This document shows positions 16,101-27,604 of a DNA stretch of 64,000 nucleotides, in pieces; positions within the stretch are counted from its first letter, which is position 1, and the number at the start of each line of letters is the position of its first letter. Location of the stretch: NCBI GenBank assembly GCA_029961685.1, contig JARWKL010000011.1, positions 6,512,501 to 6,576,500 on the forward strand, given 5' to 3'. Source of the DNA: Aristolochia californica. Taxonomy: Eukaryota; Streptophyta; Magnoliopsida; Piperales; Aristolochiaceae. The notes beneath the pieces are model-generated. The model saw only the letters and a program-made list of their open reading frames with translations, was not told the DNA's origin and searched no databases. Both the position numbers and the translations under genes were made by a program.

Positions 16101-16361
16101 TGTCCAACAAATGAGGCATCCCCCCATACGGAGATTGAGAAAGAGAAAGATGATGAATCTGAAATGACCGGGTTTTTTGTTAGCATAGGGCTAGGTATTA
16201 TTGTAGGCTTTTGGGGGTTTTGTGCTGTTTTGATATTCAAAACGTCATGGACGATTGCCTATTATCGATTTTGTGATGACATCATGGAAAAGGTTATTGT
16301 GGCAAAGACTATATGGTTTGTTAGACTCAAGACAAAGATCCAAAAGATTAGGGAAAACTAG
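13189..16361 (+). pseudogene. LRR receptor-like protein (Cf/EIX-like RLP), decayed
   Basis: A TATA-like TATAAATA sits at 13148-13155. The start [12 protein letters not shown] leads into a signal peptide, then the LRRNT block [16 protein letters not shown] and [13 protein letters not shown]. About 25 extracellular LRRs of the LxxLxxLxLSxNxLxGxIP type follow, then the C-terminal cap NDNLCGQPLSPC, an acidic juxtamembrane stretch, one membrane helix (about 16177-16245) and a short basic tail without kinase. This is the layout of plasma-membrane RLPs that sense pathogen or developmental ligands and partner with SOBIR1-type kinases. The single long exon is broken by in-frame stops at 14128-14130, 14461-14463, 14830-14832 and about 14974-14976, and by a 1-nt loss near 15373 that shifts the frame. 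It therefore cannot make the full receptor. Flanking direct repeats suggest a formerly duplicated RLP locus. Confidence 0.9.
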
Positions 16362-17284
16362 GCATCTATTAAAAACAAGACGATAGATTGGTAAACATTC
16401 TTTGGCTTATACATTTTATCAGCCTTTTGTTTTACAAATACAAAATGCTTACTCTACTTTTTCTTGACAATTTTAGGAACTATTGGCGCAAAGTATGAGT
16501 TGTCTACCTCTTGCTTATTTGTGCAAGAAAATTGTACTTACCGAAGGTGATTAATTGATACTATAATAGCATAGAAATAATGTTGGTATAAGTTATCATC
16601 AGTGGTTTTTGCCCAGATTGATTTGATTCTACAAAATTATTTACTACTCAAATGGTACCTTGCTCTTGTTGCCAAAAAACTTTTAGTAGTCTTATTTTTA
16701 TTTTACAACAATTAAGAAAGATTAAAGGAAAACTAGAAAAACCATAAAATTTCTTTCTCAGAACTATTAAAGTTATTCATGAAAAGAGTTTTAACTTTTT
16801 AAAAATTTTAACTTTCAAAAGTTTTAAATTTCAAAAGAAATTTAAAATAGCATAAATAGTTTATGGGTTCCTTTTAGCACTTGTATCAAATATAAAAATA
16901 AAATATAAACAACAACAAAACCTATTACTTTGTCATATGAGCTTTCTAGTTTTGTTGGTCAATTTCCTCTAAATAATGTGCTTGTCACCAAAATGAGATT
17001 CCAATACCTTTGTTTGTTGAAAGAAAAATAGTTACTAGTATGAAAAATCCTCAGAAATATGATTATACTTATTTTTACTAAAAGATTGTTATGTGTACAT
17101 TAAGCTTAGATCACTTTGTCCTTTCCCATTAGGAAAGTAGTCACCAAAAATTCATAAAATCAGTCTCTTACATAAATCAAATAATATATTATAGAAAATG
17201 CAAAAGCCAAGCCAAAAACATATAAACCAAACATAAACAGAAGTCAAACCATTTTTGCTCATTTCTTCAAATATTTTACAAAGG
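16362..17284. other. AT-rich 3' flank of the RLP pseudogene
   Basis: Strongly AT-rich. No genes, RNAs or repeat structures recognised. Confidence 0.5.
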
Positions 17285-17793
17285 CAAATTTGGTCTTTAT
17301 TTGAAAGAGGATAATAGGAGGCTATACTTCTTTGCTCATTCTCTCCGGTCTCTTCACTCCACCCATTCCCCACCGATATTGGAAACAAAGCACACAAGCA
17401 GGCCATGCGGCTTTACATGCGAGTCATCACAAATGTCACCATGCCGAGATGAGTTATCCTTTGCGTCAAGGCCGGCTTGCATGATGGCAATCAGCTCAAA
17501 TGACAACTATGAAGATGATCGTGCCTCACATCATAGAAAATTTCCAAGACTTCAAGAAAGGAAACATGGAAACTAAAAAATATACTAAGAGACCTTGTAA
17601 AATAAGAAAGTATCTCAATGTTCAAAAATGTAAACATTAGATGCATTGTTGTACAGGGCTGACTATTATTCATATCCACCAAATTAATCAAAGTTAGTAT
17701 TTGCACGTTCTTCATGTTAGGTGACGCCGTGCAACACTAGCTACAAAATCTCATGTAAAGTTAAAGCATCCACACATGTGGCACCAGGACCCA
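17285..17793. repeat. About 500-bp direct repeat, right copy
   Basis: Homologue of 10655-11150 in the same orientation. Shared landmarks include CTATACTTCTTTGCTCATTC and TGGCACCAGGACCCA. It carries a small insertion near 17375 relative to the left copy. Confidence 0.8.
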
Positions 17794-18359
17794 TAGGTGA
17801 AGATAAAGATGAAGAATCTGTTGGACATGTTGAGAAGATCTCTCCCGTGTGCAACACAAATTGATCAATGACAAAGGAGTTTCATCCAATCAATCACTCT
17901 AAGAAGGAATGATCATCTCCAAGGATTCCTTCAACTAGGAAAGTCCGTGTTAAAGCATGCCTTTTTCTATAAGGAAAGTCTAGTTGTTGAGAGTTTATCA
18001 ATCTTTTTTTTTTTTTGAAGAAAATAATATCAATCACAATTCAAGGTCTTTATTTTTCTATACATAGTTTAATACAAGGAAGTTTTTCTAAGAGATTGTT
18101 TGATTTCAATTACATTTCAGCTACCACTTGGCAATGTTTCAAAAACATCTGCAATCAGACCATTTGAATTGGTTCATCCAAAAAATGGAACCAAGACTAG
18201 AAATTTTACTTCTGGCTAAACCAACTCTCTGACCATATATTTTACTCCGTTAGATTGACCAGTCAGACTAGCCTCTAGCAGAGTTGCACATGTCAGTATT
18301 ATTTTATATACCCTGAACCCTTTCACCAACAAACTCCAGATTTCTTCAACCCTTGGTGA

Positions 18360-19255
18360 TAAACAAATAATAGCTAAAAAAATTATATGAAGATTACCTT
18401 CATAAAATTGTAATGATCTTCCAATTGATTCATTATTAAGCCAAGTATGTGGTAGTGATCAACATAAAGATGCATAACTGCCACGTCGAAACTTCACTGC
18501 CCATTACATACTGAAAAAATTGGGAGATAAGAAAAAATATAGTTCCATGAAAAAGTGTTTTCGGTAGATATATAATAATGAAAAACCAAAGAAAAATGCT
18601 TTAGAGTTCTCCATCTATTCACGTCCATAAGTCTCCTTCCAACAGATTTAACCTACAGATGCTCAAGCTGAGGATTTATGCTAATCAGTGCGTGTAGAAC
18701 TTGCAAGAATGATAGCATTCAACATGATTGACTAGAACAAAACACAAAACACAACTAATAAATTAGATTTTCAGGAACTATAAATTTTTCCAGGAAAGGT
18801 GCTCATATGTTTAAACATTTCAGATCTTTTAAATTTTAATAATAGCACATTTCTAAAATCTAATTTTTTTCAAAGGTGCTGGTAAAGTTCTAATTATGTG
18901 ATAGAGCAAAAACAATAGTCTTTAGTAGAAAAGAAGCTACAGAGTGAAGAAAAAGATTCATCAACTACTAAATACTTTTTTAAGTGATAAAGTAAGTTGT
19001 TAACAGTTTTCCCATTGTATTACTTCCTTGAAGTTTTTTTTTTTCCTTTTATATTTTGAACTGAGTTCCCTATAGTTCTTAAGACTATATACATCTTTAA
19101 TTTGCTAAAAAATCCCAACAGGCAACTAATTTAAAATGGCAATTTGTAGAGTGCCCTTACACAATATAGAAGCTTAAGAAGCATACTAGTAATATAGAGG
19201 ATTATGTTCCCTATTTCTACTAGTAAAATTTCCTAAGAAAATAATTCTTTTTTTA
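18360..19255. repeat. Diverged segmental duplication, left copy
   Basis: Collinear with 31560-32350 in the same orientation. Both begin in the SF3B5-like exon region and run through similar AT-rich flank to a TTTCCTAAGAAAA-type sequence near the right end. Similarity is patchy, implying an old duplication. Confidence 0.65.
18398..18692 (-). pseudogene. SF3B5-like splicing factor subunit, decayed copy 1
   Basis: On the minus strand 18692-18645 reads SINPQLEHL followed by a stop and then VKSVG, and about 18515-18398 holds pieces of AVKFRR, GSYAS and NESIG before a preserved donor (ATGAAG|GTAATC). These match the first two exons of the roughly 86-residue SF3b10/SF3B5 protein of the U2 snRNP SF3b complex (family pattern: MQ..DRF.INSQLEHL, then the GRERYNFMQ end). 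Stops and frame breaks make it non-functional. The intron positions are kept, so it arose by DNA duplication and not by retrotransposition. No clear third exon was found. Confidence 0.7.
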
Positions 19256-20159
19256 CTTTAGAAGAGATGTAAGAATGTTTTTTTATTCCAACCACTCCAA
19301 CCTCCAGAGATGTCCTGTGAATCCAGGAGGTTTTCATGGTTTAAGAAATCCTCAGCCAGTACTGTTGTATCATACATGCTTAAATTTTCTTGTGAAGGCC
19401 TTTCCTGGAAAAAATATCATTGGGTGGTTAGCGACACTCATTCAGCCATTACTGTTGTATCATCCAAGAGCACCTTCCAGACAAGTAAAAGCCAAGATCA
19501 AAGTTGAGTATGAGGTAAACCACAGTAGTGGAATCTCACTACTTGAACTGGAATGAACTCCCTCTGCTGGAGATTTGTATCTCTAGAAATAACAAAAATG
19601 GAGAGATGACTGGGATTTATTTCAAAAGAACCTTAGTAAATGCCACCTAGAAAATCTGTTTAGAGTCAGTCTCTATTTAATAACTTGTTAATTCTATGAC
19701 GGTTATTCCTTTCCATCCATTTTCAAATGGAAAACCCTAAAGAGCCATCCACAAATAAAACATATTCAGTTTTTATTGAAGGAAAATGTGAAAGTGAATA
19801 TAAAGTTTTTTTTTTCCACAGAAATATGGCTTACATGAATACTTTAGAATAGCTTAAAGAATTCAGCATTAGTAGCTAGACTCAAATCACAAACCACACA
19901 AGAACATCAACAACTACACACTCTAGCCAGTAAACTAGTCATAAGAGGAAATTTGAGATTACAATGAATTCTAGAGCAGGCTATTGTCAGAGTTCATAAA
20001 AGAGCAGTTAATAACAAAAAAAGACCCAAAAAAAAAACAACCAAAGAAATTGAAAAAGATTATGAGACATCATCTTTCTTGGAAATAAATGAATCTTCAA
20101 AAGAAAAATAAAGAGAATATCAAGAGGACAGGAGAATATAAGAAAGAAGAACTAGGGAG
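19256..20159. other. Spacer with a possible orphan exon
   Basis: At 19290-19515 there is a GC-richer stretch with two imperfect copies of TACTGTTGTATCAT followed by a GTAAAC donor-like site. It could be a decayed exon but no family was recognised. The remainder is AT-rich. Confidence 0.3.
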
Positions 20160-20652
20160 CTCCTTTAGTAACCCTGGGCCCTCTGGCAATGGCAGTGTGA
20201 TTTGTATCCACTCCGGTCATGTTCCCCTCTCATATTGTCACCCCTAGGGTATTTCAGATTCCACCTCAGCTGAGGTCCATGCGCTTCTTCATGGTTTGAG
20301 AATTTTTAAGAATAATCTTAGTTAGCCAGTGTAGAAGGAGATTTTTAAACTGTGGTCACCTGGGCATAAGAGGACGGCTAATTTACAATGGAGATTTGGC
20401 CAACAATTCATGGAGATTGAGGGTTTGGTTGCCACTGTCCAGATTGATTGGTCACATATCCCTCGGGAGGCAAACTCTTCTGCTGACCACAACACCAAGA
20501 AGGCACTCTCTCTAGGACATACCTATCCTTTTTTTCTGAAATTTCTTTTGAGTTTGTTTCTTCTTGATATATAATTTTTGTGCTCGATGCCCCTTTGTCT
20601 CCTCGTCCTTTTTATCCATCAAGATTTTTGCCTTTAGAAATTAAAAAAAAAG
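20160..20652 (+). mobile_element. LINE 3' end fragment (RNase H region and poly-A)
   Basis: Plus-strand pieces of a plant LINE RNase H domain are visible in broken frames, including SAEVHALLHGL and IDWSHIPREANSSADH. A 3' UTR-like sequence and an A-run at about 20641-20652 follow. It is heavily 5'-truncated and non-coding now. Confidence 0.7.
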
Positions 20653-20754
20653 GAACATGAGGGATCATAACCTAAAAAAAAACAAACATAATATTTCTTT
20701 TCCCACCTTTCCTGGCTTTCAACAATCATAATACAAGTTCAAATAATGAGAATT

Positions 20755-20756
<2 letters not shown>

Positions 20757-20808
<52 letters not shown>
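20757..20808. repeat. (GA)n microsatellite
   Basis: About 25 uninterrupted GA units. Confidence 0.95.
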
Positions 20809-20811
<3 letters not shown>

Positions 20812-21034
20812 CAAACACTACCTCCTTCTCTCCCTTCTCTCCCAATGACACACACTAGGAAAAGGGGAAAACAAATAGAAAAATGAAGTAGCCAAATGGA
20901 TTCAACTTACTGCTTCCAACCAAGAGACCAACCCAGTAGTGGCCATGATGATGTGCAGTGAATGGCATCTGTGCATTCACCAAACTTCTTCGAAGGATGA
21001 AGCCAATAAGGAAATCAATGCTAATTGTAATGAC

Positions 21035-22874
21035 TCACCAATAATCTCCACAAGAACACAAACCATCCTTAAAATGGTGAAATCGACTGACATCCTAACA
21101 ATTATCTCTCTGGCCACTATCTTTGAGATGAACTTAGTAACTGTATGGCAGTCAATACACACTCTTAGATTCTTAGTGACTCAAATAGTTGTTCCAGGGG
21201 GTACTAATGATTCCAAATGCTATAGCAAGTCTCTTGCTATGACTACACAACAAGTATCTCTTCTGCTCTTCCTCCACATCATGGAGTACATCACCTGTAT
21301 ACGGAACATACCCTTCTCGCTCCATCAGCTCACCCAAAACCTTCAAGTTCTCATGTATTTTATCATAGAATGGATGGGATCTATCATATGCTATGAATGT
21401 ATGCAGTTTGTTTTTAACTTCAATCCAACTACAAGCTGGTTTTTTTCTCATCTCCTTTCCCTTCATAGCTATTCTCCAACTCGCTGCATCCTTCCATCTA
21501 CCACCACCAGCATAAATGTTTGACATAAGAACATGGCATTCCATATTATCAAGCTCAAGCAGAACAATTTTTTGTGCCACCTTTTCAGCCAATGGAATAT
21601 TTTTGTGAACTCTACGAGCACTCAACAAAGTTGACCAGACACTGGCAGTGGGCTCCACTTTCATGCTTGAGATGAAACTTTAGGCTTGCTCTAGCTTTCC
21701 TGCCCTTCCTAGAAGGTCTGCTATAGCAGCATAATGTTCTAAACCCGGTGAAATATTATAATCTTGCTTCATGCTATTAAAATATTTCCAAGCTTCTTCT
21801 ATCAACCCACCATGACTACAAGCAGTTAAAACAACCACAAATGCTACATAATTAGGTCTTACGTTCTCATGTTCCATTTGTTTGAACATGAAGAGGGCTT
21901 CTTGGGCCTTTCCAATCAGAGCATGACCCATGATTATGGTTGTCCATGACACCATATCTCGTGAATCCATCTTATCAAAGATCCACTGGGCTGCTCGAAT
22001 ATAACCACATTTTGCATACATGTCTACAAGTGAGCTAGCTATAAAAACATTGTCTTCATACCTGCTCCTGACTACATATCCATGGAGCTGCTTCCCAAGA
22101 TGTAATGTTGTCAAATGAGCACAAGCATGCATTATAATGGAAAACGTAACATGTCTAGGCTTAATTGTAGCTATCAACATTTGGCGAAGCAATCTCAGTC
22201 CTTCATCAAACAATCCATTTTGGACACATCCAGCAATAATGGAGTTCCATGAGATTTGAGTCACGCTGGGGTAGCAGGTAAAATACTCGACATGAATCGT
22301 CCACCCTCGTGCACTAAGCATACATATCAATCAAGCAGCTTCCAATGAAAACATCTGAATCAAGTCCGTGTCTAATAGCATATCCATGAATTTCCTTTCC
22401 TTTATGAACATCTGCGTATTCAGCAAAAATGGGAAGAATACCGGACAAAGTGAAGGAATCAGGTTCATGACCAGCTAATCCCATTTCTCTAAGCAACAAT
22501 AGCGCTTCTACATGCAAACCATTTTGTGCATGTCCTGCAATTATAGTATTCCAAGATACAAGATCCTGCACTGGCATCCTCTCAAAAACTTTTCTTACAC
22601 TCTTGAAACAAAAAAAACTTTGTAGTGCTTGTCTCCAAAGCAACTCCATTGATTGTTCCACAATAACTCTCATTGATTGTTCCACAATAAGGCTCAACAA
22701 CTTCACTTCCTGCATCACATGGATAACAACAAAGAACCATTTCATCCAAGTCAGCGCAATCTTCTCCATCCATTGTCCTTCTCCCAAGCCCTTCAAGCTG
22801 CTGAGAATTCTCATCAGCCACACTATGCACTTCTCTCTCCTTAATCCCATCAAAACCACCCTTGCTTCCAGCAT
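21035..22874 (-). pseudogene. PLS-type PPR protein with DYW domain, decayed
   Basis: The minus strand shows tandem PPR motifs, for example DLVSWNTIIAGHAQNGLHVE, DVFIGSCLIDMYA, ISWNSIIAGCVQNG and MVSWTTIIMGHAL. The E/E+ region follows (ACSWIEVKNKLHTF), and then the DYW domain with CIDCHTVTK and, in another frame, the terminal HHFKDG...CGDYW (stop 21035-21037). PLS-DYW proteins are organellar C-to-U RNA-editing factors: the repeats bind RNA and the DYW domain is the deaminase. Breaks include TAG inside the MYAKC motif near 22314, a frameshift near 22254, TAA near 21680, a 1-nt loss in a C-run near 21200, TGA at about 21180 and a 1-nt loss near 21090. The N-terminal part holds a 23-bp tandem duplication (about 22651-22696). 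The family is certain; the editing target is unknown. Confidence 0.9.
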
Positions 22875-24140
22875 ATTTAGGCTCTTTAAATATACTTACA
22901 TCTTTTGAATTGCTACATTTACTTGATTACTCATACTTTGGTTTGGAGAACCGAAACAAATTTAAGGTCGAGAGAGAGTGAGAAAGTGAGGGAAGCTCCT
23001 CGGCGACGGACGGCGACTCCTGCTCAACACGGAAGTGGACGCAATGGAATCCGGCGCGGGGACAAGGCTTTCAAGCAAAAGAGCCTCAGAAGGCGAAAAG
23101 GGAATTTTCGTTAATTGCCCTGATTCACCTCCTCCACTTTCCCTTGAAAATAATCCGTAATTGAAAAAAGGAAAAACAGCAGCGTACCCAATTTTCGTAT
23201 TTATTCGATATTTAAAAATTGTTTTATTACACATAATTTGAGATTTTATTTTTTAGTTTTATCATAAAAATGGATACTAATATTTTTTTAAATATAATAA
23301 AATAATTAATTATTCTAAAACCCAAAACTCTCTTAACCCAAAACTCTTTTCCCTTGTTAAAAAAAAATATAAGGTTCTATGACGTGTTAGATTACATGGA
23401 ATTTCCATACCTATGACTCAAAACAAAGCAACTTTTTTTCTCCTCTTATCCCTGTTTCCTGTTTCCTTCGCGTAGTTCTTCCCAAAAGCCCAGCCGAGCC
23501 AAGATTGCACTTGCATGTGTTCTAGCTTGGTTATTGAATACTTTAAACTCAAACTTAGCCTCCAACCTAAAAATTTTAATCGAGTTTGAGTTCAAACTCC
23601 AACTTATATTTTAAAGTACAAAAAATATAAAAATAATAAAAATAAAATAAAAAAAATGTTATCATGAATTTAGTAATATTGAACTACAAGCAATTACAAA
23701 GGAGTTGAAGACTTTGCAATAGAACATACTAATGCATAATAATCAATTTAATTGACCTAAAAGAAAGAACAATCATCTCAATCAATAATGTTTATTCCGT
23801 TGGCAAATAACAACATTATTTTGAGGAACCCAAAAGGGTTGAACAATCAATCATCATTGTGGTTTGAGGTAAATAAGAGCAATATCAACCAACTAAAGAG
23901 GGAATTGACGAGAGTAATTAGAGTAAAGGGTATTTTCGTAAAAAAATATACTAATGAGTCGACTCATGAGCTACCAAGTCGAGCTTGGAAAGTCTCAAGT
24001 TTGGGTTGTTATACTTAAAGAACCTTATTTCAAGTTTGAGCTCAAGCCAAGCTCAAATAAAAACTAAATTAAACCGAGCTTTTTTTAGACGAGCATGAAC
24101 GATTTGCAAACCGGTTTAACTTAGTGCCTAACCTACCTCT
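22875..24140. other. Spacer upstream of the PPR pseudogene
   Basis: 22905-23110 is a GC-richer stretch that could be the old PPR promoter or 5' UTR. From 23200 the sequence is AT-rich with repeated AGCTTGAG/CTCAAGC-type words (23530-24060), probably transposon debris. No gene recognised. Confidence 0.45.
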
Positions 24141-24145
24141 GCCAT

Positions 24146-24535
24146 TGTTACGATATGTTAAAATGTATATTAGATATAATTTATGTTCATACTTATTGTA
24201 TAATTTGTGTTATGTACATAAGGTTACTTGATTAGACTTAATGGGAAGGGTGGTATTTATTGGGCCTATGGGCCATTTTGTAATAGGAAAACCTAAAGCT
24301 TAAATACATAATGAAAAGGGGAAAAACTTCGAACGAAAACATTTGATCGTTTGTCTCTTGTGTTCGTTGTGTTCGCCGAGAAACCAGAGAGCTCAACGCT
24401 CTCTCTTGTTTGGTGATTTGGACTGTTCCGTCAGTCCCATGAGGTAGTGGTGGTTTCGTCCACCACCGTGAGCTCGTTGTGCCGTCAGCGATTGAGTTTT
24501 GTTGGATCGTTGCTTGTCGGAAACAAATCTTGACA
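24146..24535 (+). repeat. Copia 5' LTR
   Basis: 390 bp, TGTTACGATATG to AATCTTGACA, preceded by TSD GCCAT. Confidence 0.93.
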
Positions 24536-24693
24536 TGGTATCAGAGCTGGGTCCGTCCAAAGATTGACAAAGCATCTTCGTCTGAAGGTTTTCCGTCTGA
24601 AGTATCCCTATTTGACGACCTGCGCTGTCCGACGACTCTATTTTCGACAGCGATTTCAGGAGTTGTCGGTGCTCAAAAAAGTCTTCAAAAAAA

Positions 24694-24779
24694 CTCCAAC
24701 AGGAGGTTCTGTTGCCAGAGAAACTCCAACAGGCGGTTCTGTTGCCAGAGAAGCTCCAACGGGTGGTTTCGTTGCAGGG
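24694..24779 (+). repeat. Triple about 29-bp repeat in the Copia leader
   Basis: Three successive near-copies of a unit containing CTCCAACAGG and GGTTCTGTTGCCAG. A second, looser tandem array with GGGGGCAAATCTTGAATTT-like units follows at about 24915-25135. Both lie between the primer site and gag. Confidence 0.8.
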
Positions 24780-25150
24780 AAGGGGGTTCTCGCTGGGAAA
24801 AGAGTTCTCGCCAAAAAGGGAGAAGAAGGGAAAAGAAAGGTGCGTTTTTTTTCCTACCTCTGTTCGATTAAGATGAATTATTTGGCATAAGGTCGTTCTA
24901 AAATTTTCAAAAACTTTGGGGGCAATTTGGAATTTCTGAAGGTTTTGGGATCCATTTAAAATTTCTGATAATTTGGGGGTAAATCTTGAATTTCTTAAGG
25001 TGTGGGGTTTATTTCGAATTTTTGATAAATTGGGGGCAAATCTTGAATTTTTGAAGGTGTGGGGGTCTATTTGGAATTTTTGAAGAGTGGGGGTATCTTT
25101 GGAATTTCTGATATTTCGGGGGTTGATCGGGAATTTTTGTTGGATTCATC

Positions 25151-25860
25151 ATGTCAGTAGACAAGTTAGATTTCTCTCCTATTCGGTTCACAGGCAAGAA
25201 TTACGGTGCTTGAGAATTTTAGTTCTGGTTATTTGTTCAGGGAAAGGGTTTATGGGGTCATATTGATGGGAGTAATCCGGCACCTGGCGATGATGACGCA
25301 TTGTCAAAATGGATCATCCTGGATGCTAGAGTCATGACCTGGATACTTGGATCCATTGAGCCTCATCTAGTTCTTAATCTGAGGCCCTACAAAACTGCAG
25401 CAGATATGTGGAATTACCTCCTCAAGGTTTATCGTCAAACCTGCACGGCCCGTCGATTTCAAGTTGAATATGAAATGGCTAATTTCACCCAAGGTAGCCG
25501 TTCCATTGATGAATATTTCTCAGGCTTCCAAAATCTGAGGGTTGACTACACTGACATTGTTTATGAGGATGTCCATGTTGTTGCTCTCTCTACTGTGCAA
25601 GCCATACGTGAAACCATTAAAAGGGATCAATTCTTGATGAAGCTCTATCCAGAATTTGAGATTGTTCGATCACATCTGATGAATCGTCATCCAGTGCCGT
25701 CACTGGATGCCTGTATGAGTGAACTTCTCTGGGAGGAGCGGCGCCTTGCTACTCAGGCTGGCATGGAACAATTAGTTTAGGTTGATGTCTCGGCTCCTGT
25801 AGCTTATGTTCAGTGCTTCCACTGCAAGGCATATAGTCACTTTTCTCGGGAATGCCCTAA
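25151..25860 (+). pseudogene. Copia gag (UBN2-type) with zinc knuckle
   Basis: ATG at 25151 opens gag. An in-frame TGA at 25211-25213 replaces an expected Trp and TAG stands at 25778-25780. The coat domain carries TARRFQVEYEMANFTQGSRS and MNRHPVPSLDACMSELL. Beyond the second stop, in the same frame, the CCHC knuckle CFHCKAYSHFSREC (25814-25855) has the CX2CX4HX4C spacing. This is the nucleic-acid-binding capsid precursor of the element, now broken. Confidence 0.85.
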
Positions 25861-26064
25861 GAGGTCCTGTAGCTACTACAAGAAGTTGGGTCATCACATC
25901 GTCGTTGTCCTACACGTCCTGAAAGGAGGAAGAATACAACTTATCATGCCTCCACCGGTGCTTCTAGTTTTGCAGCATTGCCACCGACCATCCCAGTCAC
26001 TACCATTCCAGTTCCACCAACACCTGCAAGTTCAACCACCCTCACTCCTGAAATGGTATAATAG

Positions 26065-26322
26065 ATGATCATATTTGCCTTTTCTACTTTTGGTATCTCA
26101 GGTAAGCAAAAACTCTCTACTCAACCATGGTATTTTGATTCTGGTGCCTCTAACCACATGACCAACAATATTGTATATCATTCGAATGTCAGAAAGTATG
26201 ATGGCAACCTACACATCAACATTGTTGATGGCAACACTATGCCTATCAGTATTGTTGGTGATCTCTCTTCGTCTTGTCTCCTGACCTATCGACAAACCTT
26301 CTGTCTGTTGGTCAATTGTTAA
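26065..26322 (+). pseudogene. Copia aspartic protease remnant
   Basis: WYFDSGASNHM at about 26128-26160 is the DSGA catalytic motif of Copia proteases. The frame is cut before and after. Confidence 0.85.
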
Positions 26323-26362
26323 TAAAAACTGTAATGTTTAATTTTTTTGCTCTGGCTGTGTT

Positions 26363-27565
26363 GTGCGGGATCAATCATCGGGGAAGGTGATCGCGAAGGG
26401 GCCTAAAGTGGGTAGGCTATTTCCACTCAAAGACTTTCTGTCCACTATTATTCCACGTTCTCCTGTACTTTCTTTTGCTTGTAATGTTGTTGGATTTGGC
26501 ACTAAGATGTGGCATAGACGTCTAGGCCACCCAAACTCAGGTGTACTTTGTACATTGTTTAAATCGAGCTTATTAGGCAATCATGACTGCACTTCTCGTG
26601 ATACTTATTTTGACTGTTCATCATGTAAACTTGGCAAAAGTAGAACTCTACCATTTTTGCATCTTGCCTCGTATGCCTCCTGCTGCTTTGACCTTATTCA
26701 TAGTGATGTCTGGGGAATTGCTCCAGTTATCTCGCATGCACAAATTAACTACTTTGTCACCTTTATTGATGACTTTAGTCTATTTACTGGGTCTTCTTCT
26801 TACGGGCTAAGTCTGAAGTTTTTGTCATTTTTAAGAGGTTTCTTGTACTCATTGAAACACATTTCTCTGCTCACCTTAAAGTACTCTGCTCTGACACTGG
26901 AGGCGAGTACATGTCGGCGGAATTCCAGGAATTTTTTCAAAGCAAAGGCATTATCACCCCAACAAAATGGTGTTGCTGAGTGAAAAAATCGTCACCTTCT
27001 TGATATGGTCCGCACCCTTCTCATTGAATCATCCGTTCCTCCTAGGTTTTGGTGTGAAACTCTCTCTACCTCCGTTCATTTAATCAACCGCCTGCCCTCG
27101 CTTATCTTGCAACATGTCTCTCCCTTTGTTAGATTATTTGGTTATTCTCCATCCTACACTGATCTTTGGACATTTGGTTGTGTTTATTTTGTGCATTTAC
27201 CTGATCATGAATGGCATAAACTTATAGCCCAATCAGTTATGTGTGCATTTATTGGGTATGTCGGTTCTCAAAAGGGTTATGTTTGTTATGATCCCCAGGC
27301 GCGTCGAGTCCGTGTTTCTCAGAATGTGGTCTTCTTTGAAAATCAATATTTCTTTCCATCTCAAGTTACTCAACCGTCTGCCTCTCTGTCAAGTTTGTTG
27401 AGCTTCGATGAGCCTCACCCCACTGCCTCGCTACCCTCTCCTCATCCTAACCTGGCGCTTGCTCCTGATCCTCCCTCTGCTCCTGCTCCCATCACTCTTC
27501 GCAAATCCATGCGTTGTTTTACCCTTCTACCAGGTATGGTTTTCTCTCCCCGGTATCTCTGGTAG
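26363..27565 (+). pseudogene. Copia integrase remnant
   Basis: Shows the GAG-pre-integrase motif MWHRRLGHPNSGVL, the zinc-binding SSCKLGKS, the core HSDVWG and FVTFIDDFS, and the downstream WCETLSTSVHLINRLPS and WTFGCVYFVH blocks. Frameshifts lie near 26800 and 26900, and a stop is at about 26981 between the segments. Confidence 0.85.
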
Positions 27566-27604
27566 CTACTTTGTCTTCTATTTCCATTCCTTTTGGCTAT
27601 AAAC

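Noticed and set aside
10655..17793. LTR retrotransposon formed by the two 500-bp direct repeats
   Set aside because: The repeats lack TG...CA ends, primer site and TSD, and the interior is an LRR receptor-like gene.
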